Source: Solirubrobacteraceae bacterium (GTDB taxonomy: Bacteria > Actinomycetota > Thermoleophilia > Solirubrobacterales > Solirubrobacteraceae). From it: a stretch of 64,000 nt of DNA. Every line of letters begins with the position of its first letter. Position 1 is the stretch's first letter. A model generated the notes under the pieces. It was given only the letters and a program-made list of their open reading frames with translations, was not told the DNA's origin and did no database searches. Shown here in pieces: positions 40,433-50,918 of this stretch. The translations under genes were made by a program, and so were the position numbers. The DNA is taken from positions 1 to 64,000 of the forward strand of contig JAUYGN010000028.1 of assembly GCA_030690545.1 (NCBI GenBank). Direction: 5' to 3'.

Positions 40433-41506
40433 CTAGGCCCGCGCGAACGAGGTCTCGGCGTGCAGCGACTGCGCGAATGCGGCGATCAGCTTCGCGCAGG
40501 CGTGCACGTCGTCGAGCTGGACCATCTCGACGGAGGAGTGCATGTAGCGCAGGACGACCGAGACGCCGCCCGTCGGGATGCCCGCGCGGGAGATGTGCAG
40601 CGCGTCGGCGTCGGTGCCCGTCGAGCGCGCCGAGGCGGCGATCGTGAACGGGATCTGCTCGCGCTCGGCGGCGTCGTGCAGCAGCTCGAAGACAGCCGGG
40701 TTGGGGATCGATCCGCGCTCGATGACCGGGCCGGAGCCGAACACGTGCTTGCCGATCTCGTTGACGTCGACGCCGGGGGAGCCGGTCTCGTGCGTGACGT
40801 CGACGACGATCGCGACGTCGGGCCGCAGGGCGAACGCCGACGTGCGCGCGCCGCCGAACGTGATCTCCTCCTGCACGACGCCGAGCGCCGCGACGTCGCC
40901 GGGAGCGCCGCCCGCCTCGGCGACGAGCCGTGCCGCCTCGAGCGCGATGAACGCACCGAGCCGGTTGTCCATCGAGCGCGAGACGACGCGGTCGTTGCGC
41001 AGCTCCAGCGGCTCGCCGGCGATCACCGCGACGTCGCCGATGCGCACGAGCCCGCGCGCCTCGTCGCCGTCCTTGGCGCCGATGTCGATGTGCAGGTCGC
41101 GCAGCTTGGGCACCTTCTCGCGCTCCTCCTCGCGCAGCAGGTGGATCGCCTTGCGTCCGGCGACGCCCGCGACGACGCCGTCGCGGGTGCCGATCTCGAC
41201 GCGCTGGCCGACGAGGATCAGCGGGTCCCAGCCGCCGACGCCCTGAAAGCGCAGGAAGCCGTCGTCGTCGATGTGCGTGACGATCAGGCCGATCTCGTCG
41301 ATGTGGCCGACGATCGCAAGGAACGGCGCGGGGTGCGCGGGGTCGGATGTTCCTGCGACGCGCGCCGCGACCGAGCCCATCACGTCGATCTCGACGTCGT
41401 CGGTGAACGCGCGGCCGGCGCGCGCGAAGACGGCGGCGGGGGCCGTCTCGTAGCCCGACGGGCCGGCGGCGGTGAGCAGTTCGCGCAGGAGGTCGGGCAG
41501 CGGCAC
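40433..41506 (-). CDS. M42 family metallopeptidase (deblocking/glutamyl aminopeptidase type)
   Basis: A 357-residue di-metal aminopeptidase, family M42, expected to form large tetrahedral dodecamers in the cytosol. Metal ligands and catalytic residues are in LAIVGHIDEIGLIV (HxD), SRSMDNRLGAF (bridging Asp), GVVQEEITFGGARTSAF (catalytic EE), VVDVTHETGSPG and VVLRYMHSSVEM (final His). The PDZ-like insertion (GVVAGVAGRKAIHLLREEER) is typical of the family. The start GTG 41506 has TAGCCT 7 nt upstream. It heads a three-gene operon with HAD and cupredoxin-like genes. Confidence 0.92.
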   Translation of the reverse strand: MPLPDLLRELLTAAGPSGYETAPAAVFARAGRAFTDDVEIDVMGSVAARVAGTSDPAHPAPFLAIVGHIDEIGLIVTHIDDDGFLRFQGVGGWDPLILVGQRVEIGTRDGVVAGVAGRKAIHLLREEEREKVPKLRDLHIDIGAKDGDEARGLVRIGDVAVIAGEPLELRNDRVVSRSMDNRLGAFIALEAARLVAEAGGAPGDVAALGVVQEEITFGGARTSAFALRPDVAIVVDVTHETGSPGVDVNEIGKHVFGSGPVIERGSIPNPAVFELLHDAAEREQIPFTIAASARSTGTDADALHISRAGIPTGGVSVVLRYMHSSVEMVQLDDVHACAKLIAAFAQSLHAETSFARA

Positions 41507-41513
41507 GAGGCTG

Positions 41514-41519
41514 AGGCTA
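41514..41519 (-). promoter_or_regulatory. -10 hexamer TAGCCT, leaderless-type (minus strand)
   Basis: On the minus strand TAGCCT ends 7 nt before the M42 GTG at 41506. Confidence 0.5.
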
Positions 41520-41556
41520 TCGACGTACCGGCGACGAGCTTCGGTGCTCGCGCGCG

Positions 41557-42756
41557 ATGTCTGATGAGGTACCAGCTGTCATGACCTTGCAGAGAACCGC
41601 GATCGGCCCGCTGCAGCGACCGTGGACCTCGCGCTGGATGGCGCTGCTGCTGATGACGCGCCTGTTCGGTGCGGCGGTCGCGGTGCTGCTGCTCGTCGTG
41701 CACCGCGTGACGGCGCACGACGGGGCGCTGATCATCGCCGTGCTCGCGTTCACCGCGGTCTCGCTGGCGGCGTTCACGCTCGCGCCGCGCCTGCAGCTGT
41801 CGCCTGCTGCCTGGTTCGTCGACAGCCTCGCGGTGCTCGCGCTCGTCACCGCGTCGGAGGACTGGCGCAGCCCCTTCTACGTGCTCATGCTGACGGCGCT
41901 GATCCTGCCGGCGACGGGCCTGCCGTTTCGTCGCGCGCTCGCCTGGGGCGTGACGTTCATGCTCGGATACCTCGGGGTCGCCGTCTACGCCGAGCTCGAC
42001 ACGGAGGCGCTCGAGAACTCGATTCGCCTCGAGACGATCGCGACGCATCTCATGGTTCCGCTCGTCGTCACGCTCGCGCTCGCCTACGCCGCCGACGTGC
42101 TCGAGCGCCTGCGCGACGAGCGGCTGCGCTCCGAGCGGCTGGCCGTCGAGAGCGAGCGCCAGCGGATCGCCTGGGAGCTGCACGACTCGGCCAAGCAGCG
42201 CGTCCATGCCGCCCACCTCGTGCTCAGCGCCCTGCACGGTCAGATCGACGGAGCCCAGGCCGAGCTCGTCTCGCATGCGCTCGGCGAGCTGCGCGCCGCG
42301 GGCGCCGACATGGACACGAGCGTCGCCGAGCTGCGCACCCCATTGGAAGGGCGCTCCGTGCAACGGCTGCTGCGCGAGCGCGCCGCGCAGCTGGCCCCGG
42401 CCAGCGACGCGGAGATCGTCGTCCGCGGCACGGTCGGCGAGTTGCCGGCGCACGTCGCGGCGCACGCCTACCGGATCGGCGCCGAGGCGCTGACGAACGC
42501 CGTGCGCCACGGCGACGCCGCGCACATCGAGGTCCTGCTGTCGCGCAACGGAGCGAACGCGACGATCGAGGTCTGCGACGATGGTCGCGGCCTGCCGGCG
42601 ATTCGCCGCCCGGGCTCCAACGGCCTGCGCTCGATGCGCGCCCGCGCCGAGACGATCGGCGCCGCGCTGTCGATCGGCCAGGGGGCCGACGGGCGCGGTA
42701 CGCGCGTTCATCTCAGGCTTGCAACCGATCCCCGCGAAGGGAACGAGAGGCCATGA
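41557..42756 (+). CDS. Sensor histidine kinase, NarX/DesK type (HisKA_3)
   Basis: A 399-residue membrane kinase. Residues 28-180 hold about five or six hydrophobic helices with little extracytoplasmic sequence, suggesting sensing within or at the membrane. The dimerisation/phosphoacceptor region is ERQRIAWELHDSAKQRVHAA (H209). The HATPase domain has RIGAEALTNAVRHGDAAHIE (N box), EVCDDGRGLPA (G1) and GLRSMRARAETIGAALSI. The start is ATG 41557; ATG 41581 is an alternative. The stop overlaps the response regulator start (ATGA). It is divergent from the M42 gene by 50 bp. Confidence 0.92.
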   Translation: MSDEVPAVMTLQRTAIGPLQRPWTSRWMALLLMTRLFGAAVAVLLLVVHRVTAHDGALIIAVLAFTAVSLAAFTLAPRLQLSPAAWFVDSLAVLALVTASEDWRSPFYVLMLTALILPATGLPFRRALAWGVTFMLGYLGVAVYAELDTEALENSIRLETIATHLMVPLVVTLALAYAADVLERLRDERLRSERLAVESERQRIAWELHDSAKQRVHAAHLVLSALHGQIDGAQAELVSHALGELRAAGADMDTSVAELRTPLEGRSVQRLLRERAAQLAPASDAEIVVRGTVGELPAHVAAHAYRIGAEALTNAVRHGDAAHIEVLLSRNGANATIEVCDDGRGLPAIRRPGSNGLRSMRARAETIGAALSIGQGADGRGTRVHLRLATDPREGNERP

Positions 42757-43334
42757 TCCGCATCCTCATCGTCGACGACCACCCGGCGCTGCGCGCCGGC
42801 CTGACCGCCGTGCTCCGCGCCGAGCCGGGCATGGTCCCGCTCGACGCCGCCGCGTCGGTCCATGACCTCTGGCCGGCGCTGCACCGCACGAAGCCCGACG
42901 TCGTCGTGCTCGACTACCACCTGCCCGAGCACGACGGGCTCGTCGTCTGTCGCCGCATCAAGCGCGAGCTGCTGGCCCCCGCGGTCCTGCTGTACTCGGC
43001 CTACGCCGACGCGTCGCTGACGATCCCCGCGCTGCTGGCGGGCGTCGACGGGCTCGTCAGCAAGGCGGCTCCCGCCAACGAGCTGTACGACGCGATCCGC
43101 CGCGTCAGCCGCGGCGAGCGCGTCCTGCCGCCGATCTCGCGCGAGCTGCTCGACCAGGCCGGAGCGAAGCTCAGCGCCGACGACCTACCGATCCTCGGCA
43201 TGACGCTCGACAGCACGCCGCTCACCGAGATGGCCCAGACGCTGGGGCTCGAGCCGACCGATATCGCCCGCCGGATCGACCGCATGATCAAGCGCCTGAA
43301 GGTGGAGATCCCGGTGCCTCGCGGCGCGCGCTGA
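42753..43334 (+). CDS. Response regulator with divergent NarL-like output domain
   Basis: A 193-residue regulator coupled to the preceding kinase. The receiver is complete: RILIVDDHPALRAGL, D54 in VVVLDYHLPEHDGL, and the conserved Lys in LVSKAAPANEL. The output region (LPILGMTLDSTPLTEMAQTL to RMIKRLKVEIPV) has the helix pattern of a sigma-region-4/LuxR-type helix-turn-helix but departs from the usual LuxR consensus. It is probably DNA-binding. The last 47 nt overlap the convergent DUF559 gene. Confidence 0.88.
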   Translation: MIRILIVDDHPALRAGLTAVLRAEPGMVPLDAAASVHDLWPALHRTKPDVVVLDYHLPEHDGLVVCRRIKRELLAPAVLLYSAYADASLTIPALLAGVDGLVSKAAPANELYDAIRRVSRGERVLPPISRELLDQAGAKLSADDLPILGMTLDSTPLTEMAQTLGLEPTDIARRIDRMIKRLKVEIPVPRGAR

Positions 43335-44283
43335 GCAACCCGCGCAGCGTCGTGGCCACGTAGGCGCGATCGAACGTCACCTGGCGCCAGGTGAAGCGCA
43401 CGACGCGCCAGCCGAGCAGCATGAGCCGCTGGTCGCGCCGCCGGTCGTGCTCGAAGGCGCGGCGCGTCGTATGCACGTCGCGCCCGTCGACCTCGACGAC
43501 GAGCCGCTGCCCGTGCCAGACGAAGTCGCCCTCCGCGCCGCCGCCGTCCGGGTAGGGGATCCAGGCGTTGACGGCGTCCGGCGCGACGCCCTCGGCGCGG
43601 CCGATCGCGAGGAACAGCTCTTCGAGCTCGTTGCGCGTCAGCGTGCTGCCGGCCCGGTGGTCGGCCAGGACCGCGCGCAGCAGCGCCGCGCCGCGGCGTC
43701 CGTCGGCGCGCTGCAGGACGTCGCCGATCGCGCTCACGTCGAGCACCCGCAGCTCGGCGGCGCGGTCGAGCGCCCGCTCGACCTCGCGCTGCGTGGCGTC
43801 CTCGGCGATATCGAGCAGCGTCCGCGCGAGCGTCGTGCAGGGGATGCCGTCGACCTCCTCGACGTCGCGCTTGGCGAGCGTCGCGCCGCAGTGCACGCGA
43901 ATGCCGTCGGCGCGCCGGTGTCCTGGCGAGCCTGGGGTCGTCACGTCGATCCAGCCGCGGCCGCGCAGGCGCAGCTCGCGCAGGAACGCCGCCGCGCGAT
44001 GCGACGCCGCGCTGCCCGGACGACACGCGAGGGTTGCGGCCGCGATGCGGCCCTTGCGGGTCAGCAACGCCGGTGGCACGAGTGCCACCACGCCCGTATG
44101 CACGCGGTGCAGCCGGCCGACGGCGACACGGCTGCGAACAGCGCTCGCCGACAGCCCAAGCTCGACGATCTGCCGCACCGCGACGACCGCGTGCTGACGC
44201 CGGGCGCGGTCGGCGATCCGCTGGTCGAGGGGGTCTTCGCCTGCGCGTCCACCATTTGGACGCTGATTCGAAGACCCCGCCAT
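43288..44283 (-). CDS. AbiEi-like / DUF559 endonuclease-domain protein
   Basis: A 331-residue protein. Residues about 20-90 (DQRIADRARRQHAVVAVRQI, LHRVHTGVVALVPPALL) match the winged-helix N-terminus of AbiEi-type type IV antitoxins. The middle (VEEVDGIPCTTLARTLLDIA) is the AbiEi_4-like part. Residues about 215-325 are a DUF559 domain of the PD-(D/E)XK nuclease fold (GDFVWHGQRLVVEVDGRDVH, LLGWRVVRFTWRQVTFDRAY). No AbiEii-type toxin lies next to it. Residues 2-17 are encoded by the palindromic repeat at 44230-44278, so the true start is uncertain. Confidence 0.82.
   Translation of the reverse strand: MAGSSNQRPNGGRAGEDPLDQRIADRARRQHAVVAVRQIVELGLSASAVRSRVAVGRLHRVHTGVVALVPPALLTRKGRIAAATLACRPGSAASHRAAAFLRELRLRGRGWIDVTTPGSPGHRRADGIRVHCGATLAKRDVEEVDGIPCTTLARTLLDIAEDATQREVERALDRAAELRVLDVSAIGDVLQRADGRRGAALLRAVLADHRAGSTLTRNELEELFLAIGRAEGVAPDAVNAWIPYPDGGGAEGDFVWHGQRLVVEVDGRDVHTTRRAFEHDRRRDQRLMLLGWRVVRFTWRQVTFDRAYVATTLRGLLSARREAPGSPPSGA
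44230..44278 (-). repeat. 49-bp palindromic repeat, copy B
   Basis: On the minus strand it starts GGGGTCTTCGAATCAGCGTC and matches copy A (34344-34392) at 42 of 49 positions. The outer arms (10 bp) and inner arms (6 bp) pair, with a 5-bp mismatched middle. The element lies 5 bp inside the predicted start codon of the DUF559 gene. Confidence 0.75.
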
Positions 44284-44399
44284 GGCCAGCGATGCTCGCG
44301 CCGAGCGTGTGACGGAACAACGCGCGTTCGTGTCAACTCAGGCGTGGAGGTGTGACGAAAGGCCGGCGTCCCACCCGTGGCGCGGAGGCGTGTCGGACG

Positions 44400-47243
<2,844 letters not shown>

Positions 47244-47362
47244 GCGGCAGATCTCCGGAGGGGCGGGGCGGGGCGGTCGGGGTGAAGCGATGATCCCAGC
47301 ACGAGCGGGGAACGAATCCATGAGTGTGGCAGCCCGGGCGCGACGGACGTGGTGAGGACGCG

Positions 47363-47440
47363 ATGAGCGAGTCCGTCTGGGACTATCCGCGACCGTCGGC
47401 GCTCGTGCCGTGCCACGTGCGTCTCGGGAGGCCCTTGCGG
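47363..47440 (+). pseudogene. N-terminal remnant of a DUF427 gene
   Basis: ATG 47363 opens a frame reading [23 protein letters not shown]427 proteins commonly begin with [10 protein letters not shown]-type sequence (from memory). After about 20-25 residues the similarity stops and the frame continues as shadow sequence over the AAA regulator. GAGGA lies upstream as a ribosome site. It lies in the 246-bp region between acn and the regulator and is best read as a truncated gene; it may still be translated. Confidence 0.5.
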
Positions 47441-47448
47441 ACGGTCAC

Positions 47449-47484
47449 TACTCTGTCGGGCGGGAGGCACACGGGTGCAAGGGG
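47449..47484 (+). promoter_or_regulatory. -10 hexamer TACTCT and ribosome site AAGGGG for the first AAA regulator
   Basis: TACTCT (47449-47454) predicts an RNA start near 47461, giving a leader of about 29 nt. AAGGGG (47479-47484) lies 5 nt before ATG 47490 and decides that start over an in-frame upstream start at 47475. Confidence 0.45.
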
Positions 47485-47489
47485 CAGGC

Positions 47490-50400
47490 ATGATCGACCG
47501 CCACGGGCCGAGCCTGGTTGGGCGCGAGCGCGAGCTCGCGCAGCTCCACACGGCGCTCGAGGACGCGCTCGCCGGCCGCGGCGGCCTCGTCCTGCTGACG
47601 GGCGAGCCGGGCATCGGCAAGACGGCGCTCGCGCGCGAGTTCGTCGAGCACGCGGCGGCGCGTGACGCGGCCTGGGCGTGGGGCACGTGCTGGGACGGCG
47701 GCGGCGCACCTGCCTACTGGCCGTGGGTGCAGATCGGACGCACCGTCGGCCGGCGCGTCGACCTCGCGCTGCTGCGCGACGCGCTCGGCGCGGCCGCGCC
47801 ATGGATCGCCGGCCTGCTGCCCGAGCTGGGCGACGCGCTCGGCCCGCCCGCACAGCCGTCGGAGCTTGACTCCGACCAGGCGCGCTTCCGGCTGTTCGAC
47901 GCGCTCGCGACGCTGCTTGCCGCCGCCGCCGAGCAGCGCCCGCTCGTCGTCGTCCTCGACGACATGCACTGGGCCGACGCCTCGTCGCTGCTGGCGCTGG
48001 AGTTCGTCGCGCGGGCGCTGCCCGACGCCCCGCTGCTCGTGATCGCCGCCTACCGGCATGCCGAGGCACACGCGCGCCCGGAGCTCGCGTCGGCGCTCGG
48101 CGGCCTGGCGAGAGCGGCCACGCGGCTGCCGCTGGAGGGACTCGATCGCGACGACGTCGGCCTGCTGGCGGCGGCGCGAGCGCGTGGCTTGGGCGGCGAG
48201 GAGCCGGAGGCGATCGCACCGCAGCTCGTCGCCGCCGTGCACCGGGCGACCGGCGGGAACCCGTTCTTCGTCGACGAGATCGTGCAGCTGCTGGCACGGC
48301 AGGGGCGCCTGAGCGACGGCGCCGCCGCGGATCGCACGCTGCCGCTGCCCGACGGCGTGCGCGACGCGATTCGCCGCCGCCTCGCTCCACTGGAGCCGTC
48401 GGTGCTCGACGCGCTCTGCGCGGCCGCCGTGATCGGTGGCGAGTTTCGCCTCGGGACGCTCGCCGGCGTGCTCGACGAGCCGCCGGCGACGGTGCTGGGC
48501 TGGCTGGAGCTGCCCCTGCGCAGCGGGATCCTCAGCGCGGCGCGCGATCCCGGCAGCTTCACCTTCGCCCACGCGCTCGTCCGTCACACGCTGCTGGAGG
48601 GCCTCGCCACGACCCGTCGCGCGCAGCTGCACCGGGCCGTCGCCGAGACGCTCGAGCAGATCCACGGCGACGATCTCGAGCCGCACCTGTCGCAGATCGC
48701 CCACCACTACCTGCAGTCCGCGACCACGGGCACCGCCGAGCAGGCGGTGCGGTACGCCGCCCGCGCGGCACAGCGCGCGGTCGGCCAGTTCGCCTACGAG
48801 GAGGCGATGCGGCTGTACGAGCGCGCGATCGACGTCGCCGCTGCGCTGCCCGCCGACGAGCCGCGCACCTGGCAGCTGTGGCAGGGGCTGGGCGAGGCGC
48901 GCATGCGTGCCGGCGAGATCGACGGCGCGCTGAGCGCGCTGCGCGCCGCGGGCGAGTACGCCCGTCGTCTCGACGATCCCGAGCGTCTCGCGCAGACCGC
49001 GCTGGCCAGCACGCTTGGCGCGTTCTCGCCCGGGCTCGTCGAGCCCGAGCTCGTGACGACGATCGAGGAGGCGCTTGGTCGCCTCGACGCGATGACGCCC
49101 GGCGAACCGCTGCGGCAGGCGACCGTCGACGGGCTGCGCTGCCGCCTGCGCGTACAGCTCGCCCTTGCCCTGTACTGGTCGCCGCAGCGCGAGCGCCGCG
49201 AGCAGCTCGTCGACGAGGCGCTGGAGCTCGCGCGCGCGATCTACACCGGCGAGGCGGCGCGCGACTCGCAGGCCCATCGCACGCTGGCCGACCGCACGCT
49301 GGCCTTCGCGCTCGCGCAGGGCTTCGTCGCGGTCTGGGGTCCGGACACCGTGACGCGCGGGCTGCCGATCTCGCTCGAAGCGCTCGAGCTGTGCGAGCGC
49401 TCCAACGACGCGGAGCTGGGCATGCAGGTGCGCCTGTGGCGCATCAGCCTGCTGCTCGAGCTCGACGACCCGGTGCGCGCCGACGACGAGATCGAGGCCT
49501 TCGGGGCGGCCGCCCGCCGGCTCGGCCAGCCGCGCATGCTCGTCCATGACCCGCTACACCGCGCGATGGCCGCCCAGCTGCGCGGCGACTTCGCCGCGGC
49601 CGAGCGCTACACCGCCGAGGCGGTCGACCGCTCGCGCGGGATCCCGGGATCGATCGCGCCGATCATCGCCGACGCGCAGACCTTTCTCGTGCGCCGCACG
49701 CAGGGTCGTCATCTTGACCTCGAGCCGCTCGTGCGCCGCAACGCCGATCGCCTGCCCGCGATGCGGCGCTGGCGCTGTGGTCTCGCGCTCGTGCTCGCCG
49801 AGCTCGGACGCGAGGACGAGGCGCGCCGTGAGCTCGAGCGGCTCGCGGCCGCCGACTTCGCCGACATCCCGCGCGACGCGCTCTGGCTCGTCGCGATGTC
49901 CCTGCTCGCAGAGCTGTGCACGGTGCTCGGCGACGTTCCGCGGGCGCGGCGCCTCTACGAGCTGCTGGCGCCGTACGAGGGCCGCAACGTCGTGTCGATG
50001 GGGGCGGCCTACCTGGGTCCCGTCGCCCGCTATCTCGGTCAGCTGGCGATGACGACCGGGGAGGACGAGCGGGCGCTCGGCCATCTCGAGACCGCGCGCT
50101 CGGCGGCCGAGCGGATGGGCGCGCGCCCGACGGTCGTGCTGACGGCGCTCGACGCGGCCGAGGTGCTCGCGCGCCGCGCCGCGCCCGGCGATGCGCGGCG
50201 CGGGCGGGAGCTCGTGCACGGCGTCGCGCAGGACGCCGTGCGGATGCGAATGGACGGCGCGGCGAAGCGGGCCGACGCGCTGCTCGCGCGTCTCGAGGAG
50301 GCGACGTCCCCCGGTCGCCTGCACGCGCCGCGAGCCGAGCTGCGCCGCGAGCAGGATGTCTGGCTGCTGGACTACGACGGGCGCAGCCTGTGCCTGCAGG

Positions 50401-50840
50401 ACGCCAAGGGCCTGCACCACCTCGCGACGCTGCTCGAGCGTCCCGGCGACGCGATCTCCGCCGTCGCGCTGGCGAACGCCGTCGCCGGCGGGCAAGGTGA
50501 CCGGACCGCCGCGACGCTCGCCCGGCATCGCGCGCGCGCCGGGGACCTGCGCGAGGAGCTTGCGGAGGCGCAGGCGTTCAACGACCCCGAGCGCATCTCG
50601 CGCGTGCGCGAGCAGCTCGAGGAGCTCGCCGTCGACGTTGCCGCGCTGGACGGCGCGACGAGCGCCGCCGGCGAGCGGGCGCGCGTCAACGTCACGCGGG
50701 CGCTCAAGGCGGCGGTGCGGCGGATCGCCGAGCACGAGCCGGAGCTCGGCCACCTGCTGCGCGGCGCGGTCCGCACGGGCGCGTCATGCGCCTATGAGCC
50801 GGATCCCGGTGTGACGCTGCGCTGGGAGGTTTCCCGCTAG
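47490..50840 (+). CDS. Giant AAA/TPR regulatory ATPase (STAND-like), copy 1
   Basis: A 1116-residue cytosolic protein. Residues 8-200 are an AAA_16-type ATPase: SLVGRERELAQLHTALEDAL, Walker A GEPGIGKT (38-45), Walker B LVVVLDDMHWAD. The arm includes VHRATGGNPFFVDEIVQLLA and LPDGVRDAIRRRLAPLEPSV. Residues about 380-930 are TPR-like repeats. The C-terminus has no LuxR helix-turn-helix. It carries instead the module VWLLDYDGRSLCLQDAKGLH, a short coiled coil, and ERARVNVTRALKAAVRRIAE ending in CAYEPDP, common in actinobacterial relatives. It is followed by a homologue and a cyclase. The role is likely signal-responsive regulation. Confidence 0.88.
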   Translation: MIDRHGPSLVGRERELAQLHTALEDALAGRGGLVLLTGEPGIGKTALAREFVEHAAARDAAWAWGTCWDGGGAPAYWPWVQIGRTVGRRVDLALLRDALGAAAPWIAGLLPELGDALGPPAQPSELDSDQARFRLFDALATLLAAAAEQRPLVVVLDDMHWADASSLLALEFVARALPDAPLLVIAAYRHAEAHARPELASALGGLARAATRLPLEGLDRDDVGLLAAARARGLGGEEPEAIAPQLVAAVHRATGGNPFFVDEIVQLLARQGRLSDGAAADRTLPLPDGVRDAIRRRLAPLEPSVLDALCAAAVIGGEFRLGTLAGVLDEPPATVLGWLELPLRSGILSAARDPGSFTFAHALVRHTLLEGLATTRRAQLHRAVAETLEQIHGDDLEPHLSQIAHHYLQSATTGTAEQAVRYAARAAQRAVGQFAYEEAMRLYERAIDVAAALPADEPRTWQLWQGLGEARMRAGEIDGALSALRAAGEYARRLDDPERLAQTALASTLGAFSPGLVEPELVTTIEEALGRLDAMTPGEPLRQATVDGLRCRLRVQLALALYWSPQRERREQLVDEALELARAIYTGEAARDSQAHRTLADRTLAFALAQGFVAVWGPDTVTRGLPISLEALELCERSNDAELGMQVRLWRISLLLELDDPVRADDEIEAFGAAARRLGQPRMLVHDPLHRAMAAQLRGDFAAAERYTAEAVDRSRGIPGSIAPIIADAQTFLVRRTQGRHLDLEPLVRRNADRLPAMRRWRCGLALVLAELGREDEARRELERLAAADFADIPRDALWLVAMSLLAELCTVLGDVPRARRLYELLAPYEGRNVVSMGAAYLGPVARYLGQLAMTTGEDERALGHLETARSAAERMGARPTVVLTALDAAEVLARRAAPGDARRGRELVHGVAQDAVRMRMDGAAKRADALLARLEEATSPGRLHAPRAELRREQDVWLLDYDGRSLCLQDAKGLHHLATLLERPGDAISAVALANAVAGGQGDRTAATLARHRARAGDLREELAEAQAFNDPERISRVREQLEELAVDVAALDGATSAAGERARVNVTRALKAAVRRIAEHEPELGHLLRGAVRTGASCAYEPDPGVTLRWEVSR

Positions 50841-50843
50841 CCG

Positions 50844-50863
50844 GATCCGCGCACGTGCGGATC
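50844..50863. terminator. 7-bp stem hairpin after AAA regulator 1
   Basis: GATCCGC, loop GCACGT, GCGGATC, starting 3 bp after the stop of the first AAA gene. No U-tract; weak evidence for termination. Confidence 0.35.
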
Positions 50864-50918
50864 GCGACCAATCGGTAAGGTCAGGCCTCCTATCGGGGGA
50901 GCGCTGTCCAATCCAACG

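Noticed and set aside
43288-44283. A complete AbiE-type toxin-antitoxin system at the DUF559 gene
   Set aside because: No AbiEii nucleotidyltransferase toxin gene lies on either side; the neighbours are a response regulator and aconitase.
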